A DNA stretch of 64,000 bases, from positions 434,001-498,000 of the forward strand of contig PUDQ02000001.1 of the NCBI GenBank assembly GCA_002964805.2, read 5' to 3'. The DNA is from Trametes villosa (lineage: Eukaryota; Basidiomycota; Agaricomycetes; Polyporales; Polyporaceae). Below are positions 1 through 10,641 of this stretch, one piece after another. A program made the position numbers and the translations under genes. A model generated the notes under the pieces. It was not told the origin of the DNA and ran no database searches. It saw nothing but the letters and a program-made list of their open reading frames with translations. Every line of letters begins with the position of its first letter. Within the stretch, counting starts at the first letter, position 1.

Positions 1-1332
1 CGGTGGGCAACCACTATGCAAGCGAGGGTGAATCTAGGCCCCGCACGCAAGTTGGAGATGAGCGTAGACGTACAGCACCGCTGTTCGCCGTCTCGATGAT
101 ATTCGGGAGGGTAAAGCTGTCGGCGGCACGTTAACTCTAAGCATGGACGCAAGAGGAGTACGTAGCGATTACGCACGCTTGTACCCCCACGGCTGAGACA
201 ATCATCTCTGGTTCAGTAACTTCACCGGTTTACTGGGAAGTAGGCGCACCGAAGTAGAACCCTATTCACGGAGAGGGCATTAGGGATCAACTCTATGTTA
301 AAGTGAGGTGGATGTGCTCACCGCAGGACGCTGTAATCATGATCATCTAGAGCGAGAAAGTGTAAGACTCTGCTATTCGAGTCAAGTGAAATCTAAGTTA
401 CAGCAGATAGGGCGACAAGACGGTAGTGATTTCCGACTGCGGCGATTGTATCAGCAAGTAAAGCAAATACGCGAAAGGGACTAAGATCGACATACTCATG
501 TATACGCGTCGGGCGAAGAAGCTGGCATAGCCCGTCAATGGGTGATCGTAATCAGCTTTGATTTTTGAGGTAGGTGCTTACGCCTCAGCTACGAGGTTGT
601 TAAGCGGCTGAAACAACGGAGTCAGCAAGCTGGTCAGAGACTCGGAAAAAGTCACCCACCCCAAGGATCGACATGCACTATTTGAAACGCGAAAAGGTGA
701 GTATCGTACTACGGAAGCGCAAAATTGTGCCAACGCAAACGCACCGAGGACGTCCTGCCAAGCCAGCATCAGGGACGGGAAAAATTCAAGTCGTCTCAGA
801 CCAGGTTAATTACTCACCATACATCCTTCTTCGCGAAGACAGCGAGATCGAAGTAGTATGTGACTAGATAATAGTAGCTAAACGACGGTGAGCCGGAAGA
901 ACCGTTTGGAAGAACCGCAGGCCGTACACGACATGCATAGACATTGCGGTGGTTATGAGTTGCAGCAGGCTATATATGCAGTTCAATTAGCCAGAAGAGC
1001 GAATGTCACGGTGGGGAGTCCAGCGTACACGGCTGTGACAACCTGTGAGAGACGTCCCTTCAGCCATGAAAACTTGCGCGCAGTCATGAAAGATTCATCC
1101 GCACCCATATCTTCATGTACGACGGGTCCGACGGGTAGAGGCGGAAATAACGGAACATCTGTTGTAAAACCATTCCGACGATGCTGCAGCAATATCATCA
1201 GTGTTAGCGAGTATCACTTATCAACCATCGCTCGAAGGCTTACAGTGTCGAGAGGAACGTCCCCACGAGCCATGCGCCGATGCCGGTCTTGAACTTGTCG
1301 AACTCTGACGCTATAGAGGGTGGCAGAGACAT
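1..1332 (-). CDS. DUF6534-type membrane protein, copy A (3' end beyond window)
   Basis: This gene runs leftward from an ATG at 1332-1330 and leaves the window at base 1, so the C-terminus is missing. It is split into many short exons. Readable pieces include the first exon (MSLPPSIASEFDKFKTGIGA...), an exon with QQMFRYFRLYPSDPSYMKIW, then YYYLVTYYF, PLNNLVAEA near 600, and FFARRVYM near 515-540. The exon order and most splice sites match the copy at 10642-12966, and no stop or frameshift was found in the exons I joined, so it looks like a working paralogue. Members of this basidiomycete family have about seven hydrophobic segments and no known activity. A TATAAG lies at 1384-1379, about 47 nt before the ATG, as in the other copy. 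Confidence 0.75.
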
Positions 1333-1378
1333 CGTGGCTGGACGATAGAGGAACAGCGCGAATGGGCATGAGCTGCAT

Positions 1379-1384
1379 CTTATA
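1379..1384 (-). promoter_or_regulatory. TATA box of DUF6534 copy A
   Basis: TATAAG on the minus strand lies about 47 nt upstream of the ATG at 1332. The same element occurs at 10590-10595 before copy B at nearly the same distance, within otherwise diverged sequence. Conservation in both copies supports a core promoter role. Confidence 0.55.
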
Positions 1385-2165
1385 CTCTCGTGTGGAAAAT
1401 AGACACAGCACCGTGTCATACTCCCGACTCCGGAGAAGGGCTTAGGACCGACCGACTCGGACCAATGTCCACCGTGGTTCTTGGACTCAGCGGCTCCATT
1501 CATACGCTGAGCGCGGCGATAGAAAGAGTGACCAGAGAAGCACCGAGGAGGCATCCGTGGGAGTGCTTCAGAAGCGGGAGTTCGTCACGGGAAAGGGGAG
1601 GGGTGGTCTTTTAGGAAGCTGGGTCGGCGCAAGCAGTACACGCAATTGCGTTCGCGAGAGCTAAACTTGAGGCGTACCTGGGTCATTCGTCGAAGCGTCC
1701 CCGAGGCTCCGGCGGCTCAGCACACCTTGTGGGCTGCGATAAGAGCCAGGGCGAGTTGAAGTTGGAATAGGCGACAAAGAACCGCTATATGTAGCCTGAG
1801 CGATACTCCTAGGAGACGAGCCGTGCTGAGCAGTTGTTCTTCATCTTGCTGGAAACTTGGGACGCGTTCACTACACGTGTCACGAGACCAACAAAGCGGC
1901 GTCCTTTACGGCAAGCGTGTCGGTATACGCGAGTCCTGCGCTATCATCGTGAGTTACCCGCTTGAACGGGAGAGTCTCGGTGGAAGATGCTGGGAAAACC
2001 GAGCTTCGGGCTCAGCGCGTTCCTGCGCCTCGAGGGCCTCCGGAAGCGCCTATTCCGGCTGGCCCTGGCTCGCCGCTGCCATGCCAGGGCAGTCATACCG
2101 CTTCTCCTACAGCGCAGGCGAGCAGAAGACGCGGTGTCTCTTCGGGCCCCTGCAGGGAGGGTAAG

Positions 2166-3201
2166 CCAGAACAACGAACTGCATGTTTTGGGTGACCGGC
2201 GTTAACTATACGACGGCATCGGGTCAGCCGTCTCTAGAGGTCAAAGCCGGGTGCAGCCCAACCTGTCGAAAACATCATTTGAGAGTCTGTAGACATGTTC
2301 GTGAGCTCGACAGAAGAGAGGTCATGAGGAGAGAAGCTCGACGATACTGCGAACAGACCGAATATCCCCGATTGCGAGACGGAGACAGGATTCTCAACAG
2401 CCCCCGAGACATCCGACGTTGAGTCCGAGTCGGATTCCCAGTCCTAAGGCCCTGTTGTAACCGATGAGTTGTTCCAACTATACCCATCTTGTGCGAAGTG
2501 CTCACATTCATTGGTGCCTGCGGTACTGAGGGATACCCGTTGCATCACCAGACGCAGCTGCACTTCCTGATGGTGGTAATAGGTAAAGAGGGAGAAGGCT
2601 GGGCGCGAGGATTATATCCTACCGGCGAGGGGAGGCTGACCGGACGCGCTTCACCGTAATGTCAGCCCTTGTTACAGCCAGCCCGGCTCCGATCGGCACT
2701 CGAACAGAGTCTACCAGGTCTACAAGCTCCTGACAGTGATAGTCTGATCATCGCCCTGATGCCATGGAAATATTCTCCTCCACATCGCCGACAGGACTTT
2801 GCTGTAGCAAGCCGTGGCGTGCAATGCGCATTCGACGTAGGAGAGGAGGAGGAGCCGAGTTGCGATGATGATGCGATGATTTGCGGAGCTCAACCACTGC
2901 ACCGCCACCGACGCCACAAACCGGGCGCCTAGGCTTCCAGTCCCAATTCCTTCGCGAGGGATGTCTTCGCTGAGTCGTGCCTGCGAATGCAGTCCGGGAT
3001 TATTGGAACTGGCTGAGGACTCATAGTTTTGTCACTTGAGCCAGCTGTGACGCCCTGTCGTCCGTGTTGAGGCCTGGGGATCGGATAGATGCACGGACCA
3101 AGATGTTCTCTGTGATAACGAGTTCAACTCTCCCGTATGATAACCACAAACCAGAGAATACACGGCATTGATGTGAAGAGCATCTCCCTTTCCCAGCAAC
3201 T
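2166..3201. other. Gene-poor stretch holding an orphan promoter copy
   Basis: No gene is supported between arm A and the end of SGT2. The only recognisable content is 2590-2940, the reverse complement of the promoter that precedes the gene at 13653. Short ORFs here lack splice-supported extension and resemble nothing known. Confidence 0.6.
2555..2940 (-). repeat. Orphan copy of the promoter of the 13653 gene
   Basis: Read on the minus strand, this region matches 13310-13655 over nearly the whole length, including the block around GCGTCGGTGGCGGTGCAGTG, the GGTCAGCCTCCCCTCG block and a GGATATA element. At the place where the 13653 gene has its ATG this copy has AGG, and no clear coding similarity follows. 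It is therefore a promoter fragment, or the 5' relic of a lost paralogue, in opposite orientation to the intact promoter. Confidence 0.7.
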
Positions 3202-4549
3202 CTACCGACCGCCAGCACCAGCGCCGCCAGCACCGAACTGACCCGCCCTACAAAGACGTGAGCAACAACAAACACAGGGGCGAAGCGGCTGACTTACAAG
3301 TCCCGAAGAGCAGGGTCAGACATGAGCTCCGACATGGAGGGCATGCCGCCACCAGATTGCATGCGGTTCATCTAAACATGCGCAAGTCAGCTCCTGCGCC
3401 CATCAAATCGAAACCAGCGAGGACAGCATACCATGTTCGCGACAGAGGGGTTCTGCATCAGGCGCTCAAGGCCGCCGTTCTGCATCATCTGCTGGGCCAT
3501 CTGCATCATCATCGGGTTGTTCATGAGCCCCGCGAGGTCGGGCATCCCGCCCGCGCCTGCGCCGGCACCCCCAGCACCCGCACCCGCACCGCCGCCCATG
3601 CCCATGTTGCGGAGCATGTCCGCCATGCCTGCCATACCCGCACCGCCCGCACCAGCACCCGCGCCGACGTCTGCGCCGGCACCCGCCGCGCCTCTTGTCG
3701 GGGCGGGCTCCAGAGGGGGCATATCGTCGTAGTTCTCCTCGGGCACGATGCGCGCTTCGGCGTTTTGAAGACCAGTCTTGAGGGATGCATTGGAGGGGTC
3801 GATGTCGAGGCCGCGACGGAAAGCGGAGGCCGCCTCCTTGAAATCACCAAGAGAGTAGTGCGCGTGTCTTCATCGTGCTCAGCAATCAGCTTTCTAGAGC
3901 TCGCACAGGGTCGCTTGGGAAAGAAGGAACTTACCCTAGCCGATGGTATGCCTTGACGAACGCGGAGTCCACCTCGATCGCCTTCTCCGCATCCAAAACC
4001 GCAGAGCTGTGCTCGCCCTTGCTCGAGTACGCCGCGGCGCGGTTCGAGTAGTACACAGCGTTGGTGCCATCGAGCGCGATCGCCTTCGTGTACGCCTTGA
4101 TCGCGTCGTCGTACTTCTTCTGGCCCATCGCGGCGTTTCCGGTCGACTTGAGCTTTTCAGCGGCGTCCTTGTCCGCGGCAGACGGGGCGCTGGGAGTGGA
4201 TCCCGAGGTCGATGCAGCCGCGGCCGCGGCAGTTGCGCCGGGCGTCGCAAGCTTGTCCTTCGTCTTCAGGAAGACATCGAAGATGGAGAGGAGGTTCGCG
4301 GGCTTGACAGAGAGGCGACTAGTCTGCGCCTCGTCGGTGGGGTCGACGCCGAATGCCTCGCCTATGCATTGGACTGCGCGAATGGAGGGGTACTTTGGTC
4401 AGGATCCGCGCGTTCCGGACGAGAAAAAAACCGCGCGACGCACTGGCTACCTCCAAGCTCTCCTTGTCGTCCTGCTTAACCGTGCCATCCTGGACGGACT
4501 GGTTGAGGAAATCGATGATCGAGAGAACGAGACGCTGCTTATTCGACAT
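3202..4549 (-). CDS. SGT2: Small glutamine-rich TPR co-chaperone SGT2
   Basis: SGT2/SGTA receives tail-anchored membrane proteins from the ribosome side and passes them, with Hsp70/Hsp90 partners, to the GET pathway in the cytosol. Five exons fit well. The start MSNKQRLVLSIIDFLNQS is the N-terminal dimerisation domain that binds Get4/Get5. The central part (about 3860-4200) carries TPR repeats, with NAAMGQKKYDDAIKAYTKAI and NAVYYSNRAAAYSSKGEHSS readable. The C-terminus is rich in Gly, Ala and Met with an NNPMMMQMAQQMMQNGG stretch, the substrate-binding region. The last exon (3202-3247) was found from a GTAAGT...TAG intron and gives the ending LAGQFGAGGAGAGGR. It shares a 163-bp upstream region with PRP19. 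The Ala-Gly-rich linker is longer than in yeast. Confidence 0.93.
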
Positions 4550-4712
4550 GGCGGTGGTAGAGTCGAGGACGGGATTGCGCAGGCGCCCGCACCAACAACT
4601 GCAAACATTCACGAGCGCCAATGCCAACAAGCTGGAGCACTGAGCGCTTATGTAGCTGGGCTGGTTCACCTCTCCCTCCTCCTCCCTCGCGCCTCGTTCT
4701 CCTCGTGCCGCT
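4550..4712. promoter_or_regulatory. Divergent promoter SGT2 / PRP19
   Basis: Only 163 bp separate the two start codons, which point away from each other, so both 5' UTRs and core promoters must lie here. A pyrimidine-rich run precedes the PRP19 ATG. No clear TATA box was seen, which is common for fungal housekeeping genes. Confidence 0.6.
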
Positions 4713-6343
4713 ATGTCTTTCTTCTGCGCCATATCTGGAGAGCCTCCGTTAGAACCGGTAGTCTCGACAAAATCTGGACATGTCTACGAGCGGAGGCTCA
4801 TCCTCAAGTACCTCAACGAGAATGGCACGGATCCCATTACGGGAGAGAAACTCGAGGAGGCAGACCTGGTTCGCGTGAAAGGCGGTACGTATGGTGTTTG
4901 AAACGATGCTTTTTGGTGTACTGAACCAATACGTTTCTGAAGACCCGAAAGCCGCGCCCCCACGGCCGCCAAACGCGACCTCCATCCCCGTTCTCCTGCA
5001 GACCCTCCAAAACGAGTGGGACGCGGCAATGCTCGAGACCTTCGCGCTCAAGAAGCAATACAGCTCACTCCGCCAAGAGTTGAGCTATGCGCTTTACTCG
5101 CAAGATGCTGCCCAACGCGTCGTGGCGCGTCTCGTCAAGGAGCGCGACGCCGCCCGGGAGTGCGTCATCCTCGGTTGTCCGTCTAGCTATGTTACTGACA
5201 CGATTGTACGACAGAGCGCTCAGCAGCGTCGCTGCCACCATGAACGTGGACGTGCCCGCGCAGGCTGGTGATGTTGACATGGGCGAGGGAGCGCAGGAGG
5301 CCGGCGGTCTGCCCGCAGACACGCTCAAGCAAATCGACGAGACCCACCAGAAGCTCTCCGCGCTGCGCAAGAAGCGCAAGGCACCCGAGGGATACCCCAC
5401 CGCTGCCGACGTCAAGGGCTACACTGGCAAGCACACCATCCCCTCCCTCCACTCACCCTCCCCGGCTGGCATCACCGCTCTCGCTGTCTCGGCCGCGAAC
5501 CCCAGCCAGTTCCTCACGGGCGGCAACGACAAAATCGTGCAGCTCTACGACCGGAGCACGGACAAGGTCCTCGCGGCCCTCAAGGGCCACACGAAAAAGG
5601 TCACGCACGTCGCGTTCCGCGAGCGCGAAGGCGACCCCACGCTCGTCCTCTCCGCGAGCGCGGACAAGATTGCGAAGGTCTGGGCACACGACACGGCATC
5701 CGGCGAGTACATCCCCAAGGCCACGATCCGCACGCACAAGGGCGAGCTCACCGGCCTCGTCGTCCACCCCACATCCACCCTCCTCGCGCTCGGCTCGACG
5801 GACCGCACATGGTCCCTGCACGATCTCACGACCTTCGACCAGGTGTTCCGCTCGCCCGAGGCCGACGAGGCGCTCACGTCGCTCAGCATCCACCCCGACG
5901 GCACGCTCGTCGCGGTCGGCACGCCCGGCGGCGCGATCCAGGTGTTCGACATCCGCTCCGGCGCGGTCGCCGCGTCGCTGCAGCCCGAGGGCTCTGCGCC
6001 CTTCACCGTGAACACGCTCGCGTTCTCGGAGAACGGCTACCACCTCGCCGCACCGGACTCGCTCTCGTCGGTCGCAGTGTGGGACCTGCGCAAGCCGAAG
6101 ATCGCGAAGTCGCTCGCGCTCGGCGACGCGTTCCGCGTGCACCGCGTGCGCTACGACGCGAGCGCGGGCTTCCTGGGCGTCGCGGGCAGCGAGGGCCTGC
6201 GCGTGTTCGCGCACAAGACGTGGGAGGAGCTCGTGCGCTTCGAGGAGGGCGGCGAGGTCGCCGACTTCGCGTTCGCCGCGGACGGCACGGAGATCTGGGG
6301 CGCGACGGGCAGGGAGGTGCGCGTGTGGGGCGCGGCGGCGTGA
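4713..6343 (+). CDS. PRP19: Pre-mRNA-processing factor 19 (U-box E3 ligase)
   Basis: PRP19 is the core of the NineTeen complex, which joins the spliceosome at activation and acts as a ubiquitin ligase through its U-box. Three exons give about 505 residues, the usual length. The first exon (to 4884) encodes the U-box, beginning [18 protein letters not shown] and including [15 protein letters not shown]. Exon 2 (about 4943-5159) starts the coiled-coil tetramerisation region ([18 protein letters not shown]). Exon 3 holds the end of the coiled coil and a seven-bladed WD40 domain from about 5440 to the stop, for example [18 protein letters not shown] and [17 protein letters not shown]. The second intron sits right after the RDAAR helix. 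Confidence 0.96.
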
Positions 6344-6548
6344 AAGGCCCGAGCATGCGACGGCTCGTGTTGTGTTGTTGATACGTTCTCTGTCCTGTTG
6401 CTTCTCTCTTACTGTTTGTAACCTACAGCTTGCTGCTCGCGAGTAACCGCTCCCGTCTGTATGCTTCAAGGCCCCGGCAGTCAATGCTCGCTGAGTGTTC
6501 CCCCGATGGTGGTATTAACAGCAGATGGTATACGGGACAGCGAGTACT

Positions 6549-8958
6549 CTAGGCCGGAACGTATGGGCGTATGAAGAACGGCAGCTGTGCGCCCTTCGTG
6601 ATCTCGCTCCGGAGCGCAGGACGCTGCGTGAACATGCCAACGCTCGTGACGTCCGCTGGGTCCGCGGCGAACTCGAACGTGAACGCGCGTACTAGCGTGA
6701 ACACGAGCGCCTTCAGTCTGTGCGGAGCATGAGTAAACTGGGCATTAAGCAAGGCAGGTGGACGCTATCACGCACTCGGCGATGGAGAAACGGTACCCGA
6801 TGCACGCGTGTGGGCCGCCGGAGAAGGTGAGCGTGTGGCTCCAGACACCGGGGATATATGAGGCGTCCTTCGGGGGGCTCTCCCAGCGTTCGGGCCTATA
6901 CAGCTGAGATGAGCGACAAGCCGAAGGATAGACGCGATGAGGGACGTGGGAGATTACTCACTTGAACTCGAGCGCGTCCTCGCCCCAGATGGCCGTCGAA
7001 TGGTTCAGAGCGAGGATGGAGATGATCACGCGGTTGCCCTTCGCGATTCTTGCCCGAATCCGTCAGCGACTAGCCCCGCCCAACACAAACCCAGCGTAAT
7101 AGCTCACCGGATCTCATGCTGCGTGCGCCCCTCGCGGTCGACGAACGGCTCGCTCGTCGGAATAACGTCGTCCTGCTCGGCCGCGCGCAGCATGAGCGCG
7201 ACGGGAGCGTGCAGGCGAAGCGCCTCCCGCACGACGCAGTCGAGGTACGGGAGCGCCGCGAGGGTGTCCATGGAGAGCGACTCCGTGTCTGCGTTGAGCA
7301 GCTCCGCGCGGAGTTTCTCCTGCGCGCGAGGGCTTTGTGCAAGTGCGAAGAGGACCCATGCAGCCGCCGTGCTCGTAGTCTCGTGCCCCGCGACCAGGAA
7401 TCTGGAGGATGGGTGGTCAACTGAGTGGTTCGAGGGGTGATTGCGGACGTATATACATACGTCGGTATCTCTACGAAGCCAAAGCGATAAGCAGTAGTTC
7501 ATTCTACACACCTGCCACAGAAGGGTCAACGTACGCGCAAGGACCTCTTCGTCCGAGAGGCGCTGGTTGTCCGGGATGTCCGTAGCCATGTTCGCCTTGA
7601 TGAGGAGGGACAGCAGGTCCCTGCCGTGCACGTTCTCCTTCGCGACACGGCCGTCTTGGCTGTGCAACTCACGCATGATCGCGGCTCTCTTGTCGCGGAT
7701 AAGCTCCGTGCCGATGCGGCGCATAACGACGTGAGCCTTCCTAATGGTCTTCGTGCGTTCGTCTGGCTATCGAGGCCCGAATGGGATGTATCAGCGACGG
7801 AGTTGGTTTGTCCGGAGTCGGGGTTATAGGGGGTAAACGCACGAAGTAGTCTAGGAATGGGAAGATATCCATGATGATGCGATATATGGACACCGGCGGT
7901 GTAGAGTTGAAGATGTGGTGGAACGCGCGGGCGAGCTCGTTTGGCTTGTCGGTGTCGCTGAGAGCGTCCAAGTTGTAACCGAACCCTGCAATTTGAGGAT
8001 GAATCGGCTATTGGGCACATACAACAGTAAAGCTGATGGCTTACCTGCGAGGCCAATCACGTCTAGTGTCATCTTCTTCAGACCACTCACTACGTCTATG
8101 CGGGCACATCCGCCCTGTGCAGCAATTTCAGCCGACCATACGTCCCTCAGCTACAGGTCCTCTGGTGAGTGATTGTCGGACGGTGTAACAGGCGAAGGCA
8201 CGTACCTCCGCAGACTTCTCGACGAAGATTTGAGAAAGCTCGCGTATTTGGGCGGGTCCGAAGGCAGGGTTCTGTGGGGCATTCGGTGAGCCTGTCACTC
8301 AGACAGGGAAGGTGTTTGAACGTGCCATGATGATCCTCTATATAATGCTTGCGGTCAGACACAGAAGGGTTGCGGCGTACCAGGCGTACTCACCTGCCCT
8401 TTGTGCGCCTCTCCTGCGGGATTGTGAACATCAGTGCACCACCGATTGGCAAGGGTGACGATATGCACCTTCAGCTACTAGAACACCTACAAGATGAAGA
8501 ACAGCATCCCATAGGTCAACACTGCAATTCAACATAGCCCACATCGAGATACTGACTGTTCCCGACAACTCGAGCAGCAGGCAGTCTGAACTCCCAAGGC
8601 TTGATGTAGTTGCTGGAATGCAATATATGCCGTATTGCCTGGGGATCCGTCGTCCACAGACATGGTATCTTTAGAGTTGCGTTGTCAGACAGACTGGCCT
8701 GCGAGTACCGACTCAACTCCTCACCATGAGTAGCCAGCGACAGAACATGTTATTTCCGTGCTCTTTGACCATCTGCTGGGTGATGTGGGAGTTGGCAGCC
8801 CTGAAAATCTGGCGCACATGCCCGTAGAATGGGTTCGGACACGGTGGGCCTCGGAGAGAACGCAAGGGCGAGATATACACGCAGATGCAGTTTCGCCACA
8901 CTATGCGCACAGCTACGGCACCCAGTATCCATGCCACGACATTGACGAGGGGAGCCAT
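6549..8958 (-). CDS. Cytochrome P450 monooxygenase (first of two)
   Basis: A haem-thiolate monooxygenase likely acting in the ER membrane; the substrate cannot be told from sequence. The start [20 protein letters not shown] is the membrane anchor. Recognisable motifs are the I-helix AGHETTS (about 7370-7390), the K-helix ExxR as EALR (about 7225), the PERW motif (about 6885-6895) and the haem loop [14 protein letters not shown] (about 6790-6830). The stop is at 6549-6551. The gene is split into many exons, with a run of very small ones at 8326-8486 (18, 20 and 12 nt) encoding VLVAEGEAHKGQRIIM just before [13 protein letters not shown]. The intron after the 12-nt exon seems to use a GC donor. 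No disabling change was found. It lies between the arms of the inverted duplication. Confidence 0.9.
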
Positions 8959-10641
8959 TCTCTCGCAGTGCTAGCAGGGTGCGACGGACGAGGTGCAAAC
9001 TCGAGGCGAGCAATTCGATACCTTGTAGAGCTGTCCGAGCGTGCGAATGAGAAGCGGCCATTAGGCGCAGCGAAACAGGCACAGCCCGCCCACTCGGAAT
9101 GTTCGGATGTGAACGCACGTCCTCAGCGTGTTTGTCATTTGAGCTCATCGCCGGAGCAGACCTTGTCCCCTCATTGCAGATCCAGCTGAAGAAGAACACA
9201 ATGTATACGCAGTCTCCAAACCGTGGTGGGCGGAGGTTTGATGTCCTGCGCGCGCAAATTGGACCGCAAATCAGACGGCGGCTGCCAATGTCGAGGATTT
9301 GATGGCGCGGTCGCGTCGAACTGTGCCCGTCGTCTCGGCAGGCAGGTAACGGCTTCTGCACAACCGAGTACCGCAGCACTTGACATGAGTTTCTCTGGCC
9401 AGATATGAGAGAGCTAGGAATAGCTGAGGGTGCCATGAGACAGCGATTACTGGAAGAGAACTGAGTTCCGCGGCGGGCGGCCGCGTCTTCTGCTCGACTG
9501 CGCTGCAGAAAAAGCGGTGCGGCCGTGACCAGATGTGACAGCCGGCATAGGCGCTTCCGGGTGCCGTTCAGCGCTTGAGGCGCAGAAACGCGCTCAGCCT
9601 GAGGCCTGAGGCTCGGCTTTCCCAACATCTTCCACCGAAACTCTCCCGCTCGCGCGGGTAACTCACGATGGGGGCACAGTACTCGCGCGTACTGATACGC
9701 ATGTCGTAAAAGTCACCGCTGTGTCAGTCTTCTGGAGCAAAAGGGTCTGGCTCTTTCGTCTGTCGTAACAAGCATCGACTCGCGTCTCGGGCAGCATGAG
9801 GGACGAAGCTCAGCACGGCTCGTCTCCCAGGACTCTGCAAATGTGATCCATCTGCTTATTTGGATGGCCTTTGATAACGATTTGCAATTCTTATGGTGAG
9901 AACACACATCCTGCCCTGGCAGTGCCCTCCTTGGGCTTCAGGTACCGTATCTATGTATAACCACTCCCATGTGTCGCAAGTCAACTGATGCAACTCCGAC
10001 CTCCAGATAGCGTTCAATATCTCCACCGAGTGGACTGACATGCGGGGCATCGAGGATCCCATCAGCTCGCGGCCGGCTGGATCCCCGCGTCAGGCAATCT
10101 TCTTCATCATGCACTGCGCTGGATGCCCAGAGCATCCTGAGTGCCCCGCGCTCCAACTGGATAGCAATTTTTCTTTGTCGCCCTTTTGGGCGCGTCCCCT
10201 CCCCCAGTATACCTCCCAGGGCACGGGACGCCTTGAGCTGAACTGAGCTCAGGTCTCAGGGAGACTGCAGCCGGTGACCCAGGTACGCCTTAAGTTTAGC
10301 TCTCGCGAATGCAGGTGAGTTTACTGCTCGTGTCTGCCCAACCCCCCCAAAAGACAACCCCTCCCCTTTCCCGTGAGCCCGTGACGAAAGCTTGCTTCTG
10401 AGGCGCTCCCACAGATGGCTCCTCGGTGCTTCTCTGTCGAGCGCCGTGATGCGTTTCATCGCCGCGCTCAGCCTATGGCTGAGCCTGAGGCCGCCGAGTG
10501 CGAGAAGCACGGCGGGTATTGGTCGGTCCCAGGCCCTTCTCCCGAGGCGCGAGCATGACGCGGGGAGGTGTCAATTTCGTACACGAGGATATAAGATACA
10601 GATCGTGACCGGTTGCTCGGGTCCTCCACCGCTCAGCTCCG
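8959..10641. other. Intergenic stretch with the distal part of duplication arm B
   Basis: This holds no supported gene. About 8959-9460 shows nothing recognisable. From 9465 to 9840 and from 10256 to 10641 the sequence matches arm A in inverted orientation; the 400 bp between has no match in arm A. The last part is the promoter of the next gene. Confidence 0.6.

Larger units (their letters stand above)
1..2165 (-). repeat. Inverted segmental duplication, arm A
   Basis: The reverse complement of this stretch is collinear with 9465-11981. Similarity covers the DUF6534 exons and introns, about 370 nt of promoter (roughly 1360-1700 against 10260-10615), and a more distal block (about 1800-2160 against 9470-9840). 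The arms have different spacers between the promoter and the distal block: about 135 bp here and about 400 bp in arm B. The similarity was still visible at base 1, so the arm continues outside the window. Confidence 0.8.

Noticed and set aside
1..1332. DUF6534 copy A as a pseudogene
   Set aside because: At first the pieces looked like scattered fragments, but all exons follow the copy B order, with intact splice signals and no stops, so a functional partial gene is a better reading.
1987..2205. Small ORF starting MLGKPS shared with the 9628-9470 minus strand
   Set aside because: The two copies begin alike and share an RAEDA stretch, but the middle part is shifted in frame between them and an indel of 15 nt is not aligned in coding terms. 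The shared DNA belongs to the non-coding distal block of the duplication.
4061..4924. 287-codon plus-strand frame across the SGT2/PRP19 promoter
   Set aside because: It is antisense to SGT2 exons 1 and 2 and out of frame with the PRP19 U-box exon, both of which are well supported.
5453..6484. 343-codon frame antisense to PRP19
   Set aside because: Typical GC-rich shadow frame with high Arg and Ala; the plus strand encodes a clear WD40 domain.
8750..9628. Minus-strand open frame of 292 codons overlapping the P450 start
   Set aside because: It overlaps P450 exon 1 in another frame, has unusual composition and no family match; the P450 reading explains the conserved sequence.
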